In this document: in pieces, positions 1 to 6,446 of the stretch
Layout: the number at the start of each line of letters is the position of its first letter
Position numbering within the stretch: position 1 is the first letter of the stretch
DNA from: Deltaproteobacteria bacterium
GTDB taxonomy: Bacteria > Desulfobacterota > Syntrophia > Syntrophales > UBA5619
DNA: 6,476 nucleotides
Assembly (NCBI GenBank): GCA_021372695.1
Contig: JAJFTY010000198.1
Location: 1-6,476 of the forward strand
Direction of reading: 5' to 3'
Made by a program: the position numbers and the translations under genes
The notes under the pieces: generated by a model
What the model saw: only the letters and a program-made list of their open reading frames with translations
The model's database searches: none
Told to the model about the DNA's origin: nothing

Positions 1-90
1 GGTTACCGGAACATGGGCAAGAGACCGATCGAGACTATCGAGGCTGGCAAGGTTATCAAAGAGCAGGTGACGACAAAAGAGGCGGCTTAA
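1..90 (+). CDS. C-terminal tail of an unidentified protein (5' end outside window)
   Basis: The first frame is open from the window edge and reads 29 codons (GYRNMGKRPIETIEAGKVIK then EQVTTKEAA) to a TAA at 88-90. The charged, Lys/Glu-rich composition looks like an ordinary soluble protein C-terminus, but I do not recognise the family. The other two forward frames are less protein-like, although frame 3 is also open, to a TGA at 142-144. The stop falls only about 6-8 bp before recognisable IS sequence, so the gene may itself have been cut by the IS, with this stop not being its native one. By position it could be an upstream Wood-Ljungdahl gene, but nothing in the sequence shows that. Low confidence on identity, moderate that it is coding. 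Confidence 0.35.
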   Translation, partial: GYRNMGKRPIETIEAGKVIKEQVTTKEAA

Positions 91-96
91 ACATCG

Positions 97-141
97 CCAC
101 CGAAGAGGGACTGACTGTCCGGGAAGTCCTTAACTTTTACA
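97..141 (+). mobile_element. Remnant of the 5' end of an IS1595-type element
   Basis: Three blocks here match, in inverted orientation, the outer end of the IS at the right of the window: ACCGAAGAGG (99-108 vs 6424-6433), GACTGACTG (109-117 vs 6414-6422) and AGTCCTTAACTTTTACA (125-141 vs 6369-6385). The right copy has one extra A between the first two blocks. Between the second and third it has 28 bp where this copy has 7, a difference of 21 bp. The last block encodes SLTFT, the reading upstream of the transposase helix-turn-helix in the right copy. Homology stops after 141, where AcsE-like coding begins. Everything downstream in this IS, including the catalytic domain, is gone. The outer boundary is uncertain by several bases; AAACATC at 89-95 also resembles the flank of the right copy. 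Confidence 0.65.
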
Positions 142-675
142 CATGAAGGAATCCCTCTGATTAATTCAATCTCTCTTGAGACCGACCGGTTTAAGAAGGT
201 GATTCCTCTATTGGTTGGAACAGATTGCAGAGTGGTGGCACTCTGCATGAGTAATGAGGGGATGCCAAAGACCGCCGAGGATCGCCTCCGGGTTGCTGCG
301 AAGTTGATCAACGGGCTGGTAAACAACAAGATAAGCATAGAGAATATTTATTTGGATCCATTGGTGCAACCTATTTCTGTGGGTACAATGTTTGGAATAG
401 AGTTTCTCCAGGCGATCAGAATGATAAAAAAGGAATTTCCCGGGGTGAAGACCATGTGTGGTCTTTCCAATGTTTCCTACGGCCTTCCAGGTCGTCTGTT
501 CCTTAATCAGACCTTCATGTCCATGGCCATTGCAATGGGGCTTGACGGCGCCATCATCAATCCTCTGGACAAGAGGATGATGGCCAACATCATTGCTGCA
601 GAAGCGCTGATCGGGCGTGACAACCACTGCATGAATTTCATGAAGGCCTACCGAGCAAAAAAATTCGAGTTTTAA
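142..675 (+). pseudogene. acsE: 5'-truncated methyl-THF:corrinoid protein methyltransferase (AcsE-like)
   Basis: About 177 residues match the C-terminal two thirds of the pterin-binding TIM-barrel methyltransferases that move the methyl group of methyl-THF to the cobalamin of a corrinoid/iron-sulfur protein. Visible family motifs are PLINSISLE (the Asn that in Moorella AcsE contacts the pterin), ALCMSNEGMP, the YLDPLVQP strand, CGLSNVSYG and GLDGAIINPLDKRMM. The normal length is about 260 residues, so roughly 85-90 N-terminal residues are missing, including the strand with the other pterin-binding Asp. Reading is open back through the IS remnant to 115 with no ATG. Possible starts are GTG 199 (158 aa) or ATG 247, both inside the conserved fold and without a clear ribosome site, so an active enzyme is unlikely. 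It stops 12 bp before fhs, fitting an ancestral acsE-fhs-folD-metF operon. A divergent dihydropteroate-synthase-fold methyltransferase with another corrinoid partner is the alternative. Confidence 0.75.
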
Positions 676-678
676 GGA
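674..678 (+). promoter_or_regulatory. Ribosome binding site of fhs
   Basis: AAGGA lies 9 nt before the ATG at 688 and overlaps the TAA of the acsE fragment. This supports ATG 688 as the fhs start and suggests that translation of the two genes was once coupled. Confidence 0.6.
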
Positions 679-687
679 ACGGCCGAA

Positions 688-2463
688 ATGTTCAAGATCA
701 CGGATTTGGATCCTCGGTCTCTGGCAGACTGGCAGGTTGCGGAAGAGGCGGAGAAGCACATGAAGACCATCTCCCAGTTGGCCGCAGAGGCGGGCATCGA
801 AGGGGATGAGCTCCTTCCCATGGGGCACTATATCGGGAAGGTGGACTTCATGAAGATCCTCCGCCGCCTGGAGGGTAAGCCGAACGGGAAATACATCGAC
901 GTGACGGCAATCACCCCGACCCCGCTCGGGGAAGGGAAGAGCACGACCGTGATGGGTCTCGTGCAGGGGCTTGCGAAGTGCGGGAAGAGCGTGACCGGCG
1001 CCATCCGCCAGCCGTCGGGCGGACCCACCTTCAACATCAAGGGGAGCGCAGCCGGAGGCGGGCTTTCGCAGTGCATTCCGCTCACGCCCTTCTCTCTGGG
1101 GCTGACCGGCGATATCGACTGCGTTTCGAGCGCCCACAACCTCGCGATGGTTGCGCTCACCTCGCGGATGCAGCACGAGTTCAACTACGACGACGCCATG
1201 CTCTCCTCGAAGAACCTCCGGCGTCTCGACATCGATCCGCGGAACATCCAGATGAAGTGGGCGATCGACTTCTGCGCCCAGTCCCTGCGGGATATCGTGA
1301 TCGGCCTCGGCGGAAAAATGGACGGCTTCATGATGAGTTCCGGCTTCGCCATCACCGTGAGCTCCGAGATCATGGCGATCCTGGCCATCGCGACGAGTCT
1401 CCGGGACCTCCGGGAACGGATGGGGAAGATCGTCGTGGCCTACAGCAGAAAGGGAGAGCCGGTGACGACGGCCGACCTGGACGTGGCCGGGGCGATGACC
1501 GCCTGGATGGTCAAGGCGATCAACCCCAACCTCCTCCAGACGATCGAGGGGCAGCCGGTCTTCGTTCATGCCGGTCCGTTCGCGAACATCGCCGTGGGAC
1601 AGAGCTCGATCCTCGCCGACCGTATCGCGCTGAAGCTGGCCGACTACCACGCCACGGAGAGCGGTTTTGGCGCCGATATCGGGTTCGAGAAGTTCTGGAA
1701 CATCAAGAGCCGGCTGAGCGGGCTTACGCCCAACTGCGCGGTGATCGTCGCCACGGTCCGGGCGTTGAAGATGCACGGCGGCGGGCCGCAGGTGGTGCCG
1801 GGCAAGAAGCTCGATCCGGCCTACACGAGCGAAAATCTCCCGCTCCTGGAGCAAGGGTTTGCCAACCTGCAGGCCCACATCGAAACCGTCAAGAAGGCGG
1901 GAGTCAATCCGGTGGTCTGCATCAACAGCTTCCATACGGATACGAAGGCGGAGATCGCGTTGCTCCGCTCCCTGACCGAGCAGGCCGGAGCGCGCGTCGC
2001 GCTCTCCGAACACTGGCTCAAGGGGGGCGAAGGTGCCCGGGAACTGGCCGAGGCGGTCATCGACGCCTGTGATGAAAAAACGGATTTCAAGTTTCTCTAT
2101 GATGAAGCGCTTCCCCTGCGCGGCAGGATCGAAAGAATCGCGAAAGAGGTTTATGGGGCCGACGGGGTGAGCTATTCACCGCTCGCGCTGGAGAAGGCCA
2201 AACGGTTCGAAGCGGATCCGGAACTCAAGGAGTTCTGCACCTGCATGGTGAAGACCCATCTGAGCCTGACGCACGACCCCGGGATCAAGGGGCGGCCGAC
2301 GGGCTGGACCCTTCCCATTCGGGACATCCTGATCTACGGCGGCGCGAAGTTCCTGGTGCCCGTGGCGGGCGAGATCAAACTGATGCCCGGGACGGCATCG
2401 GATCCGGCCTATCGCCGGATCGACGTGGATTGCGACACGGGGCGGGTCAAAGGATTGTTTTAG
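688..2463 (+). CDS. fhs: Formate-tetrahydrofolate ligase (formyl-THF synthetase)
   Basis: A complete 591-residue cytoplasmic enzyme that makes 10-formyl-THF from formate, THF and ATP, the entry step of the methyl branch. The nucleotide-binding loop [11 protein letters not shown] is at about residues 76-86. The second family signature, [12 protein letters not shown], is at 355-366. The first signature region (about 117-127) reads [12 protein letters not shown] rather than the classical KGGAAGGGY. Other conserved stretches are [14 protein letters not shown] and the C-terminal [17 protein letters not shown]. The length is slightly above the roughly 555-560 of clostridial enzymes, with an N-terminal extension rich in charged residues. 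The start has an AAGGA ribosome site. GC is high (about 62% in a sampled stretch), clearly above the neighbouring acsE fragment. No frameshift or missing motif is visible. Family assignment is secure; direction in vivo (formate fixing or releasing) cannot be told from sequence. Confidence 0.97.
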   Translation: MFKITDLDPRSLADWQVAEEAEKHMKTISQLAAEAGIEGDELLPMGHYIGKVDFMKILRRLEGKPNGKYIDVTAITPTPLGEGKSTTVMGLVQGLAKCGKSVTGAIRQPSGGPTFNIKGSAAGGGLSQCIPLTPFSLGLTGDIDCVSSAHNLAMVALTSRMQHEFNYDDAMLSSKNLRRLDIDPRNIQMKWAIDFCAQSLRDIVIGLGGKMDGFMMSSGFAITVSSEIMAILAIATSLRDLRERMGKIVVAYSRKGEPVTTADLDVAGAMTAWMVKAINPNLLQTIEGQPVFVHAGPFANIAVGQSSILADRIALKLADYHATESGFGADIGFEKFWNIKSRLSGLTPNCAVIVATVRALKMHGGGPQVVPGKKLDPAYTSENLPLLEQGFANLQAHIETVKKAGVNPVVCINSFHTDTKAEIALLRSLTEQAGARVALSEHWLKGGEGARELAEAVIDACDEKTDFKFLYDEALPLRGRIERIAKEVYGADGVSYSPLALEKAKRFEADPELKEFCTCMVKTHLSLTHDPGIKGRPTGWTLPIRDILIYGGAKFLVPVAGEIKLMPGTASDPAYRRIDVDCDTGRVKGLF

Positions 2464-2513
2464 ACTGCCGAAAAAGCCCTTTTGAGCAGCTTTTCAGTGC
2501 TTTGTGCAGGACC

Positions 2514-2521
2514 AAGAGAGG
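2514..2521 (+). promoter_or_regulatory. Ribosome binding site choosing the folD start
   Basis: AAGAGAGG ends 6 nt before the ATG at 2528. An in-frame GTG at 2504 has no such site and would add residues not typical of FolD, so ATG 2528 is preferred. Confidence 0.6.
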
Positions 2522-2527
2522 TTTAAA

Positions 2528-3415
2528 ATGACGGCAAAACTCATCAGCGGCATCGAAATTGCCCGGCAGATCCGGGAGGAAATTACGGCGGAAACAGCGC
2601 GTCTGAAAGCAGAGTCCGGGGTCGTTCCGGGGCTCGTCACCATCCTGGTCGGCGAGAATGCCGCATCGCTGAGCTACGTGACGGCCAAGCAGAAGACGGC
2701 CAAGGCGGTCGGCTTCCACTCCGTCCAAGAGAGCTGCGCGGCGACGATGACCGAAACAGAGCTTCTTCAATTGATCGATCGCTACAACCGCGATCCTAAG
2801 ATCCACGGAATCCTGGTGCAGTTGCCGCTTCCGAGACAGATCAACGAGACGAAGGTCCTCTATGCGATCGACCCAAAGAAGGATGTCGACGGCTTCCATC
2901 CGGTAAACGTCGGCAAGATGGTGATCGGTGAGGCGGACTACCTTCCGTGCACGCCTGCGGGGATCCAGCAACTCCTGATTCGTTCCGGTGTGAAAACCGA
3001 CGGGGCGGAGGTGGTCGTGGTCGGCCGGTCGAACATCGTGGGCAAGCCGATCGCCAACATCCTCGTGCAGAAGCAGGCGGGGGCCAATGCAACGGTCACG
3101 GTCTGCCACACCGGGACGAAGGAGATGGCCGCCCACACGCAGCGGGCAGAGATCCTGATCGTTGCGGCGGGGAGGCCCAAAGCGATCACGGCGGAGATGG
3201 TCCGGGAGGGAGCCGTCGTGATTGACGTCGGCGTCAACCGGATCGGGATGACCGCCGAGGGGAAGGCGATCCTCTGCGGGGACGTCGATTTCGATGCCGT
3301 GAAGGAGAAGGCCTCCATGATCACCCCCGTGCCCGGCGGCGTGGGACCGATGACGATCACCATGCTCATGCTCAATACCGTGAAGTCAGCCAGGCTATCT
3401 TCGCGAAACGGATAA
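2528..3415 (+). CDS. folD: Bifunctional methylene-THF dehydrogenase / methenyl-THF cyclohydrolase
   Basis: A complete 295-residue FolD, the usual length. It interconverts 10-formyl-THF, 5,10-methenyl-THF and 5,10-methylene-THF, so it takes the Fhs product and feeds MetF. Visible motifs: the catalytic Tyr-Lys pair in SYVTAKQKTAKAVG (Tyr50, Lys54), LVQLPLP near 97-102, DPKKDVDGFHPVN (115-127), PCTPAG (140-145), the dinucleotide-binding VVVGRSNIVGKPI (163-175), and the C-terminal TPVPGGVGPMTITML (266-280). All catalytic elements are present. NAD versus NADP use cannot be settled by eye. It lies 64 bp after fhs and 11 bp before metF, with base composition like fhs, so fhs and folD probably share a long history in this genome. 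Confidence 0.96.
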   Translation: MTAKLISGIEIARQIREEITAETARLKAESGVVPGLVTILVGENAASLSYVTAKQKTAKAVGFHSVQESCAATMTETELLQLIDRYNRDPKIHGILVQLPLPRQINETKVLYAIDPKKDVDGFHPVNVGKMVIGEADYLPCTPAGIQQLLIRSGVKTDGAEVVVVGRSNIVGKPIANILVQKQAGANATVTVCHTGTKEMAAHTQRAEILIVAAGRPKAITAEMVREGAVVIDVGVNRIGMTAEGKAILCGDVDFDAVKEKASMITPVPGGVGPMTITMLMLNTVKSARLSSRNG

Positions 3416-3426
3416 CAGAGAATCCT

Positions 3427-4995
3427 ATGGGGAATCGTTTACAGGCGTCCTTGGCGGACGCAAACAGAATGTCGGTCACATGGGAGTTGATTCCCGGTCG
3501 GGGTGCGCGGGAAAAGCTCCAGGAAAATGTGCTCCTGATGGCGGAGCAGGCAGCGAAGGGAGGGCGGATCGACGCGGTGACGATTACGGACAATCCCGGT
3601 GGCAACCCCGCGATCCTTGCCGATTATCTGGGACAGGAGATTCTAGCGCTTGGGGTGGAACCATTGGTCCATTTCACCTGCAAGGATCGGAACCGCAATC
3701 AGATCGAAAGCCAGCTCTATGCCTTGGACAGAGGGCAGGTGCGAAATTTGCTCGTGATGACAGGAGATTATCCCGTAACAGGGTTCCAGGGGAGGCCGTT
3801 ACCGGTCTTCGATCTTGATCCTGTCCATGTGCTGCGACTGATTGGCGAGATGAACCAGGGCATGGCCTGTCCGGGGCCCAAGGGTGTGAGCATGAATCAG
3901 CCGGCGAATTTCTTTGCCGGGGCTGCCGTATCACCCTTCAAGTCGACGGAAGCGGAGCAGAGGGTTCAGTATTTCAAACTGAAGAAAAAAATCGCCGCCG
4001 GGGCCGAGTTTGTTGTAACGCAGCTCGGCTATGATGCCCGGAAATTCCACGAACTGATGCTCTTCATGAAGCTGAACGGTCTGCACGTGCCGGTGGTGGG
4101 TAATATCTACGTCCTGCCGTATGGGGCGGGTAAGCTCATGAACCAGAACAAGATTCCCGGGTGCGTCGTTACTGATAAGCTGCTGGCCGAACTGGACAGG
4201 GAACGCCAAGCCTCCGATAAGGGCGTGGAAGCACGACTGCTACGGGCGGCCAAGATGTATGCCTTTATGAAGGGGATGGGCTTTAGCGGTGTTCATATCG
4301 GTGGACACGGGGTAAAATACGATCATGTCCTTTTCATTATGGAGAAGGGCGAGGAACTCCATAGGAATTGGCAAGATTTGACGTTAGAGTTTGATTACCC
4401 GCAGCCCGGCGGTTTCTATCTCTACGATCAGGATAAGTCGACCGGACTGAACCGGGAAATGCCGGTCCGCCTGGAAAACAGGCCGTCAAATGCGCCGGTC
4501 GGCTTTGTCTACCGCCTGTCCCGAATATTCCATCATCTGATGTTCGAACCAGATCGAAGACTTTTCGGTTTCATGAGCTCGGTTGCAGGTGCCGTGGCGG
4601 GCACGATGGCGGAAAGCACTTTCCATAAACTGGAGCATCTGGCCAAAGTCTTGCTCTATGACTGCAGGGATTGTGGCGATTGTGCCCTGACTGATCTGGC
4701 GTACAACTGCCCCATGTCCCAGTGCCCCAAAAACCAACGCAACGGTGCCTGCGGTGGAAGCTATGAGGGATGGTGCGAGGTGCATCCCGGGAAGAGGCAG
4801 TGTGTTTATGTGAAGGCCTATTCCCGGCTGAAGCGCTTCGGAGAGGGAGGGACCCTGGACACCTATACGGTTTCGCCCTGCAACTGGGATTTATATCAGT
4901 CCTCTTCCTGGATCAATTTCTATATGGGGCGGGACCACTCCGCCGAACGGTTCGGCATTCGAAAATCAGAAGAACATAGGGATATCGTTGGGTGA
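3427..4995 (+). CDS. metF: Methylene-THF reductase fused to Cys-rich MTHFR C-terminal (MetV-type) domain
   Basis: A 522-residue protein reducing 5,10-methylene-THF to methyl-THF. Residues about 1-310 are a flavin-dependent MetF TIM barrel. WELIPGRG (19-26) holds the catalytic-type Glu20; ITDNPGGNP, VEPLVHFTCKDRNRNQ, LVMTGDYP and EFVVTQLGYD follow. Residues about 360-470 are the MTHFR_C domain, the region that in several acetogens is the separate subunit MetV. It has eight Cys (413, 416, 419, 428, 434, 442, 450, 459) beginning CRDCGDCALTD, suited to iron-sulfur or zinc binding. Known MetV/MetF enzymes take electrons from ferredoxin-linked or Hdr/Rnf-type partners; which partner serves here is not shown. 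ATG 3427 is chosen because RLQASL just after it is family-like, although no good ribosome site is seen; ATG 3469 is a shorter option. The stop lies 6 bp before the DUF1638 start, implying coupling. Confidence 0.9.
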   Translation: MGNRLQASLADANRMSVTWELIPGRGAREKLQENVLLMAEQAAKGGRIDAVTITDNPGGNPAILADYLGQEILALGVEPLVHFTCKDRNRNQIESQLYALDRGQVRNLLVMTGDYPVTGFQGRPLPVFDLDPVHVLRLIGEMNQGMACPGPKGVSMNQPANFFAGAAVSPFKSTEAEQRVQYFKLKKKIAAGAEFVVTQLGYDARKFHELMLFMKLNGLHVPVVGNIYVLPYGAGKLMNQNKIPGCVVTDKLLAELDRERQASDKGVEARLLRAAKMYAFMKGMGFSGVHIGGHGVKYDHVLFIMEKGEELHRNWQDLTLEFDYPQPGGFYLYDQDKSTGLNREMPVRLENRPSNAPVGFVYRLSRIFHHLMFEPDRRLFGFMSSVAGAVAGTMAESTFHKLEHLAKVLLYDCRDCGDCALTDLAYNCPMSQCPKNQRNGACGGSYEGWCEVHPGKRQCVYVKAYSRLKRFGEGGTLDTYTVSPCNWDLYQSSSWINFYMGRDHSAERFGIRKSEEHRDIVG

Positions 4996-5001
4996 TAGCA
5001 C

Positions 5002-5700
5002 ATGGAATCCGGAAAGTCGCAGCAGTCGGCAAAGCGGCTGGTCGTAATTGCCTGTCGGGTGATGGAGCCGGAGCTCGAGGCCGTGCGAGCCGACTCCCCC
5101 GAAGTAGAGATCATCTATCTCGAACAGGGGTTGCACCGAACCCCGAAGAGGCTTCCCGAGTTGATCCAGGAGAAGATCGATCAGGTTGAATCGCGTGCAA
5201 CGGAGATTGTTCTGGGGTACGGTCTCTGTTCGAACGGCCTAGTCGGTATTACGGCGCGTTGTCAGAAACTGATCGTACCCCGCTGCCATGACTGCATTTC
5301 GCTCTTCCTGGGTTCAGCGGCGCGGTATGATGAAATCTTCCGGTCAAGGCCAGGTACCTACTACCTGACTTCCGGATGGATTGTGGCAAAGGACGATCCT
5401 TTGGGGATAATAGAAGAATATATACCCCGCTATGGTAGCGAAGCAGCTGAATGGATTGTTAAAGAGGAGCTGAAGAATTATACGCATGTCACGCTGATTA
5501 ATACAGGAATGAAAGGCATTGACCCTTTTCGGATCAGGGCAATAGAAAATGCAGCTTTTTTTAAAAAAAAGTATGACGAGATTACAGGAAGCCTTGAATA
5601 TTTTAAAGAGTTTATCTGTGGTCCATACTCAGATGAAAGGTTTCTGCAGTTTGGCCCTGAGACGCAGATTACACAAGAGATGTTTTTGGGTCTAGACTAG
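5002..5700 (+). CDS. DUF1638 family protein, 3' end altered by IS insertion
   Basis: A 232-residue soluble protein of the DUF1638 family, whose biochemical function I do not know. The family is typically met near corrinoid and THF methyl-transfer genes. Visible features: VVIACRVMEPEL (Cys18), LGYGLCSNGL (71-80, Cys76), IVPRCHDCISLFLGS (91-105, Cys95, His96, Cys98) and GTYYLTSGW (118-126). The Cys/His set could bind metal or act on a corrinoid protein; that is inference. There is no signal peptide or membrane segment. It starts 6 bp after metF, so it belongs to the operon. The last residues, LGLD, and the TAG come from IS sequence; joining the flanks predicts a native 234-residue form ending LPKTLD. 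Base composition falls from about 68% GC near 5041-5100 to 35-42% after 5400, within one reading frame. Fold and function are probably intact, since only the extreme C-terminus changed. Confidence 0.88.
   Translation: MESGKSQQSAKRLVVIACRVMEPELEAVRADSPEVEIIYLEQGLHRTPKRLPELIQEKIDQVESRATEIVLGYGLCSNGLVGITARCQKLIVPRCHDCISLFLGSAARYDEIFRSRPGTYYLTSGWIVAKDDPLGIIEEYIPRYGSEAAEWIVKEELKNYTHVTLINTGMKGIDPFRIRAIENAAFFKKKYDEITGSLEYFKEFICGPYSDERFLQFGPETQITQEMFLGLD
5678..5688. repeat. Left copy of 11-bp direct repeat flanking the IS (target duplication)
   Basis: AGATGTTTTTG here is repeated at 6436-6446. In this copy it forms the DUF1638 codons for (E)MFL. IS1595-family elements usually make 8-bp duplications, so a few bases of the match may be chance or belong to the IS ends. 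Confidence 0.7.
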
Positions 5701-5715
5701 CTGAGGGGATTTTTT
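5694..5715. repeat. Imperfect terminal inverted repeat, transposase 3' side
   Basis: AGACTAGCTGAGGGGATTTTTT matches the reverse complement of 6406-6423 imperfectly: the AGACT, CTG and ATTTTT blocks are shared, with a gap of about 3-4 bp. It overlaps the transposase stop codon. It begins 5 bp inside the direct repeat, while the other arm begins 12 bp inside, so the match may be only part of the true end. Confidence 0.4.
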
Positions 5716-6314
5716 CTCAGCATTTCTAGGACGAGTTTGTAGGTATTTTGGTTCCGATAATTGAAACGGAACTCGCATTCTTTGAGATGGAGATAGAAGG
5801 TTGTTTTGGGAATGCCATGGAACTTCATGAGCCGCCTTTTCGCGTACGACCAGAAGGATTCGATACCATTGATATGGCGCTTGCCGTTGGCAAACTCATT
5901 GGCTCCATGGTGGACACGATAATGCTTTTTGTAGCCCAAATCAACCATCCCATTATAACCGCGCCAGGAGTCGGAATGAATGACGCTTTCAAGCGCTACT
6001 CTACCTCGGATAATGCCCTGGAGCGTTTGTTTTGCAGAGTCGGGAACGATTTCCGTATAGACCATGCCGTTTCTTTGGAGGATACCGAAGACAGGGGTTT
6101 TGTTATAGGCGCCACGGCCTCGCTTCCCCTTGATCCGCTTAGCTTCAAAGTATGATTCATCGACCTCGATTTCTCCTCGAAAAGGAGACGACTGTTCACA
6201 GAACTCGGCGATCCTGGTCCTGACAAGACGCAGGTAACGGTTAACGGTATTACGGTTTAGTCCGGTTAAAAGAGCCGTCTGGTGAGCGTCCAAATCCAGA
6301 GAAAAACACTTCAC
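5697..6314 (-). CDS. IS1595-family transposase
   Basis: A DDE-type transposase for the surrounding IS. From GTG 6314 it is 205 residues. A helix-turn-helix covers about 7-30 (LDLDAHQTALLTGLNRNTVN), then the RNase-H-like domain: first Asp in EIEVDESYFEAK (Asp52), second in VIHSDSWRGY (Asp115), and Glu152 in INGIESFWSYAKRRL, the ISXO2/IS1595-like motif. The C-terminus FRFNYRNQ is also typical. The frame stays open 25 codons upstream of the GTG, to a TAG at 6390-6392, and reads family-like residues (RYAKRSRISEAKFREF). There is no ATG, GTG or TTG in that stretch and no clear ribosome site before the GTG. The natural start is therefore doubtful: it may have been lost, or a rare start such as ATT may be used. 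The catalytic core looks intact. The stop overlaps that of the convergent DUF1638 gene by two bases. Confidence 0.9.
   Translation of the reverse strand: MKCFSLDLDAHQTALLTGLNRNTVNRYLRLVRTRIAEFCEQSSPFRGEIEVDESYFEAKRIKGKRGRGAYNKTPVFGILQRNGMVYTEIVPDSAKQTLQGIIRGRVALESVIHSDSWRGYNGMVDLGYKKHYRVHHGANEFANGKRHINGIESFWSYAKRRLMKFHGIPKTTFYLHLKECEFRFNYRNQNTYKLVLEMLRKNPLS
5700..5721. repeat. Small hairpin at the convergent gene ends
   Basis: GCTGAG (5700-5705) pairs perfectly with CTCAGC (5716-5721) around a 10-nt loop, GGGATTTTTT. It lies in the last transposase codons and directly after the DUF1638 stop. The six T residues are in the loop rather than after the stem, so it is not a standard terminator. 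A role in insulating the IS from outside transcription is possible but unproven. Confidence 0.3.
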
Positions 6315-6405
6315 GAATTCTCGGAATTTGGCCTCAGAAATTCTTGAACGTTTTGCGTACCGATTAGCTGTAAAAGTTAAGGACTCGCCCTACAGTTGTT
6401 GAAGG

Positions 6406-6423
6406 AAAAATGGCAGTCAGTCT
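6406..6423. repeat. Imperfect terminal inverted repeat, transposase 5' side
   Basis: On the - strand this reads AGACTGACTGCCATTTTT, the partner of 5694-5715. The GACTGACTG part is also conserved in the left remnant at 109-117, which supports it as a functional IS end. Confidence 0.4.
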
Positions 6424-6435
6424 CCTCTTCGGTTA

Positions 6436-6446
6436 AGATGTTTTTG
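6436..6446. repeat. Right copy of 11-bp direct repeat flanking the IS (target duplication)
   Basis: AGATGTTTTTG, identical to 5678-5688. Here it continues directly into the displaced end of the DUF1638 gene. Confidence 0.7.

Larger units (their letters stand above)
5689..6435 (-). mobile_element. IS1595-family insertion sequence (IS1016-like group)
   Basis: An element of about 747 bp, bounded by the 11-bp direct repeats and holding one - strand transposase gene that fills most of it. Size and single-ORF layout fit the IS1016-like group of IS1595. Terminal inverted repeats are weak: AGACTGACTGCCATTTTT inward from 6423 against AGACTAGCTGAGGGGATTTTTT from 5694. The strongest boundary evidence is that removing the element and one repeat restores the interrupted DUF1638 frame. 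Its transposase 5' end faces out of the window, opposite to the remnant at 97-141. Ends are uncertain by a few bases. Confidence 0.82.

Noticed and set aside
89..95. AAACATC next to the left IS remnant, resembling part of the right-hand direct repeat read on the - strand.
   Set aside because: Only 7 bp. It could be target preference, part of the IS end or chance, so it was not called as a shared duplication.
208..2013. Long open frame (601 codons) on the - strand opposite fhs and acsE.
   Set aside because: Arg/His/Asp-rich translation typical of an antisense shadow of a GC-rich gene; the + strand carries clear Fhs motifs throughout.
978..2072. Long + strand frame (364 codons) inside fhs.
   Set aside because: Arg/Gly-rich out-of-frame shadow of Fhs with no recognisable domain.
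2464..2498. Possible hairpin between fhs and folD (AAAAGC at 2472-2477 with GCTTTT at 2489-2494, plus ACTG/CAGT outside).
   Set aside because: Short, AU-rich, with an unpaired bulge and an 11-nt loop, and no T-run after it. It could be chance; a terminator inside this tight operon is unlikely.
2447..3136. 229-codon - strand frame opposite folD.
   Set aside because: Shadow frame: His/Arg/Leu-rich, no domain, and fully covered by folD, whose motifs are intact.
5748..6155. 135-codon + strand frame within the IS.
   Set aside because: Antisense to the transposase, which has its full catalytic triad; no independent support.
5689..6435. Long perfect terminal inverted repeats expected for an IS.
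   Set aside because: Only an imperfect match is visible (AGACT, CTG and ATTTTT blocks with gaps). Boundaries were set by the direct repeat and the restored reading frame instead.
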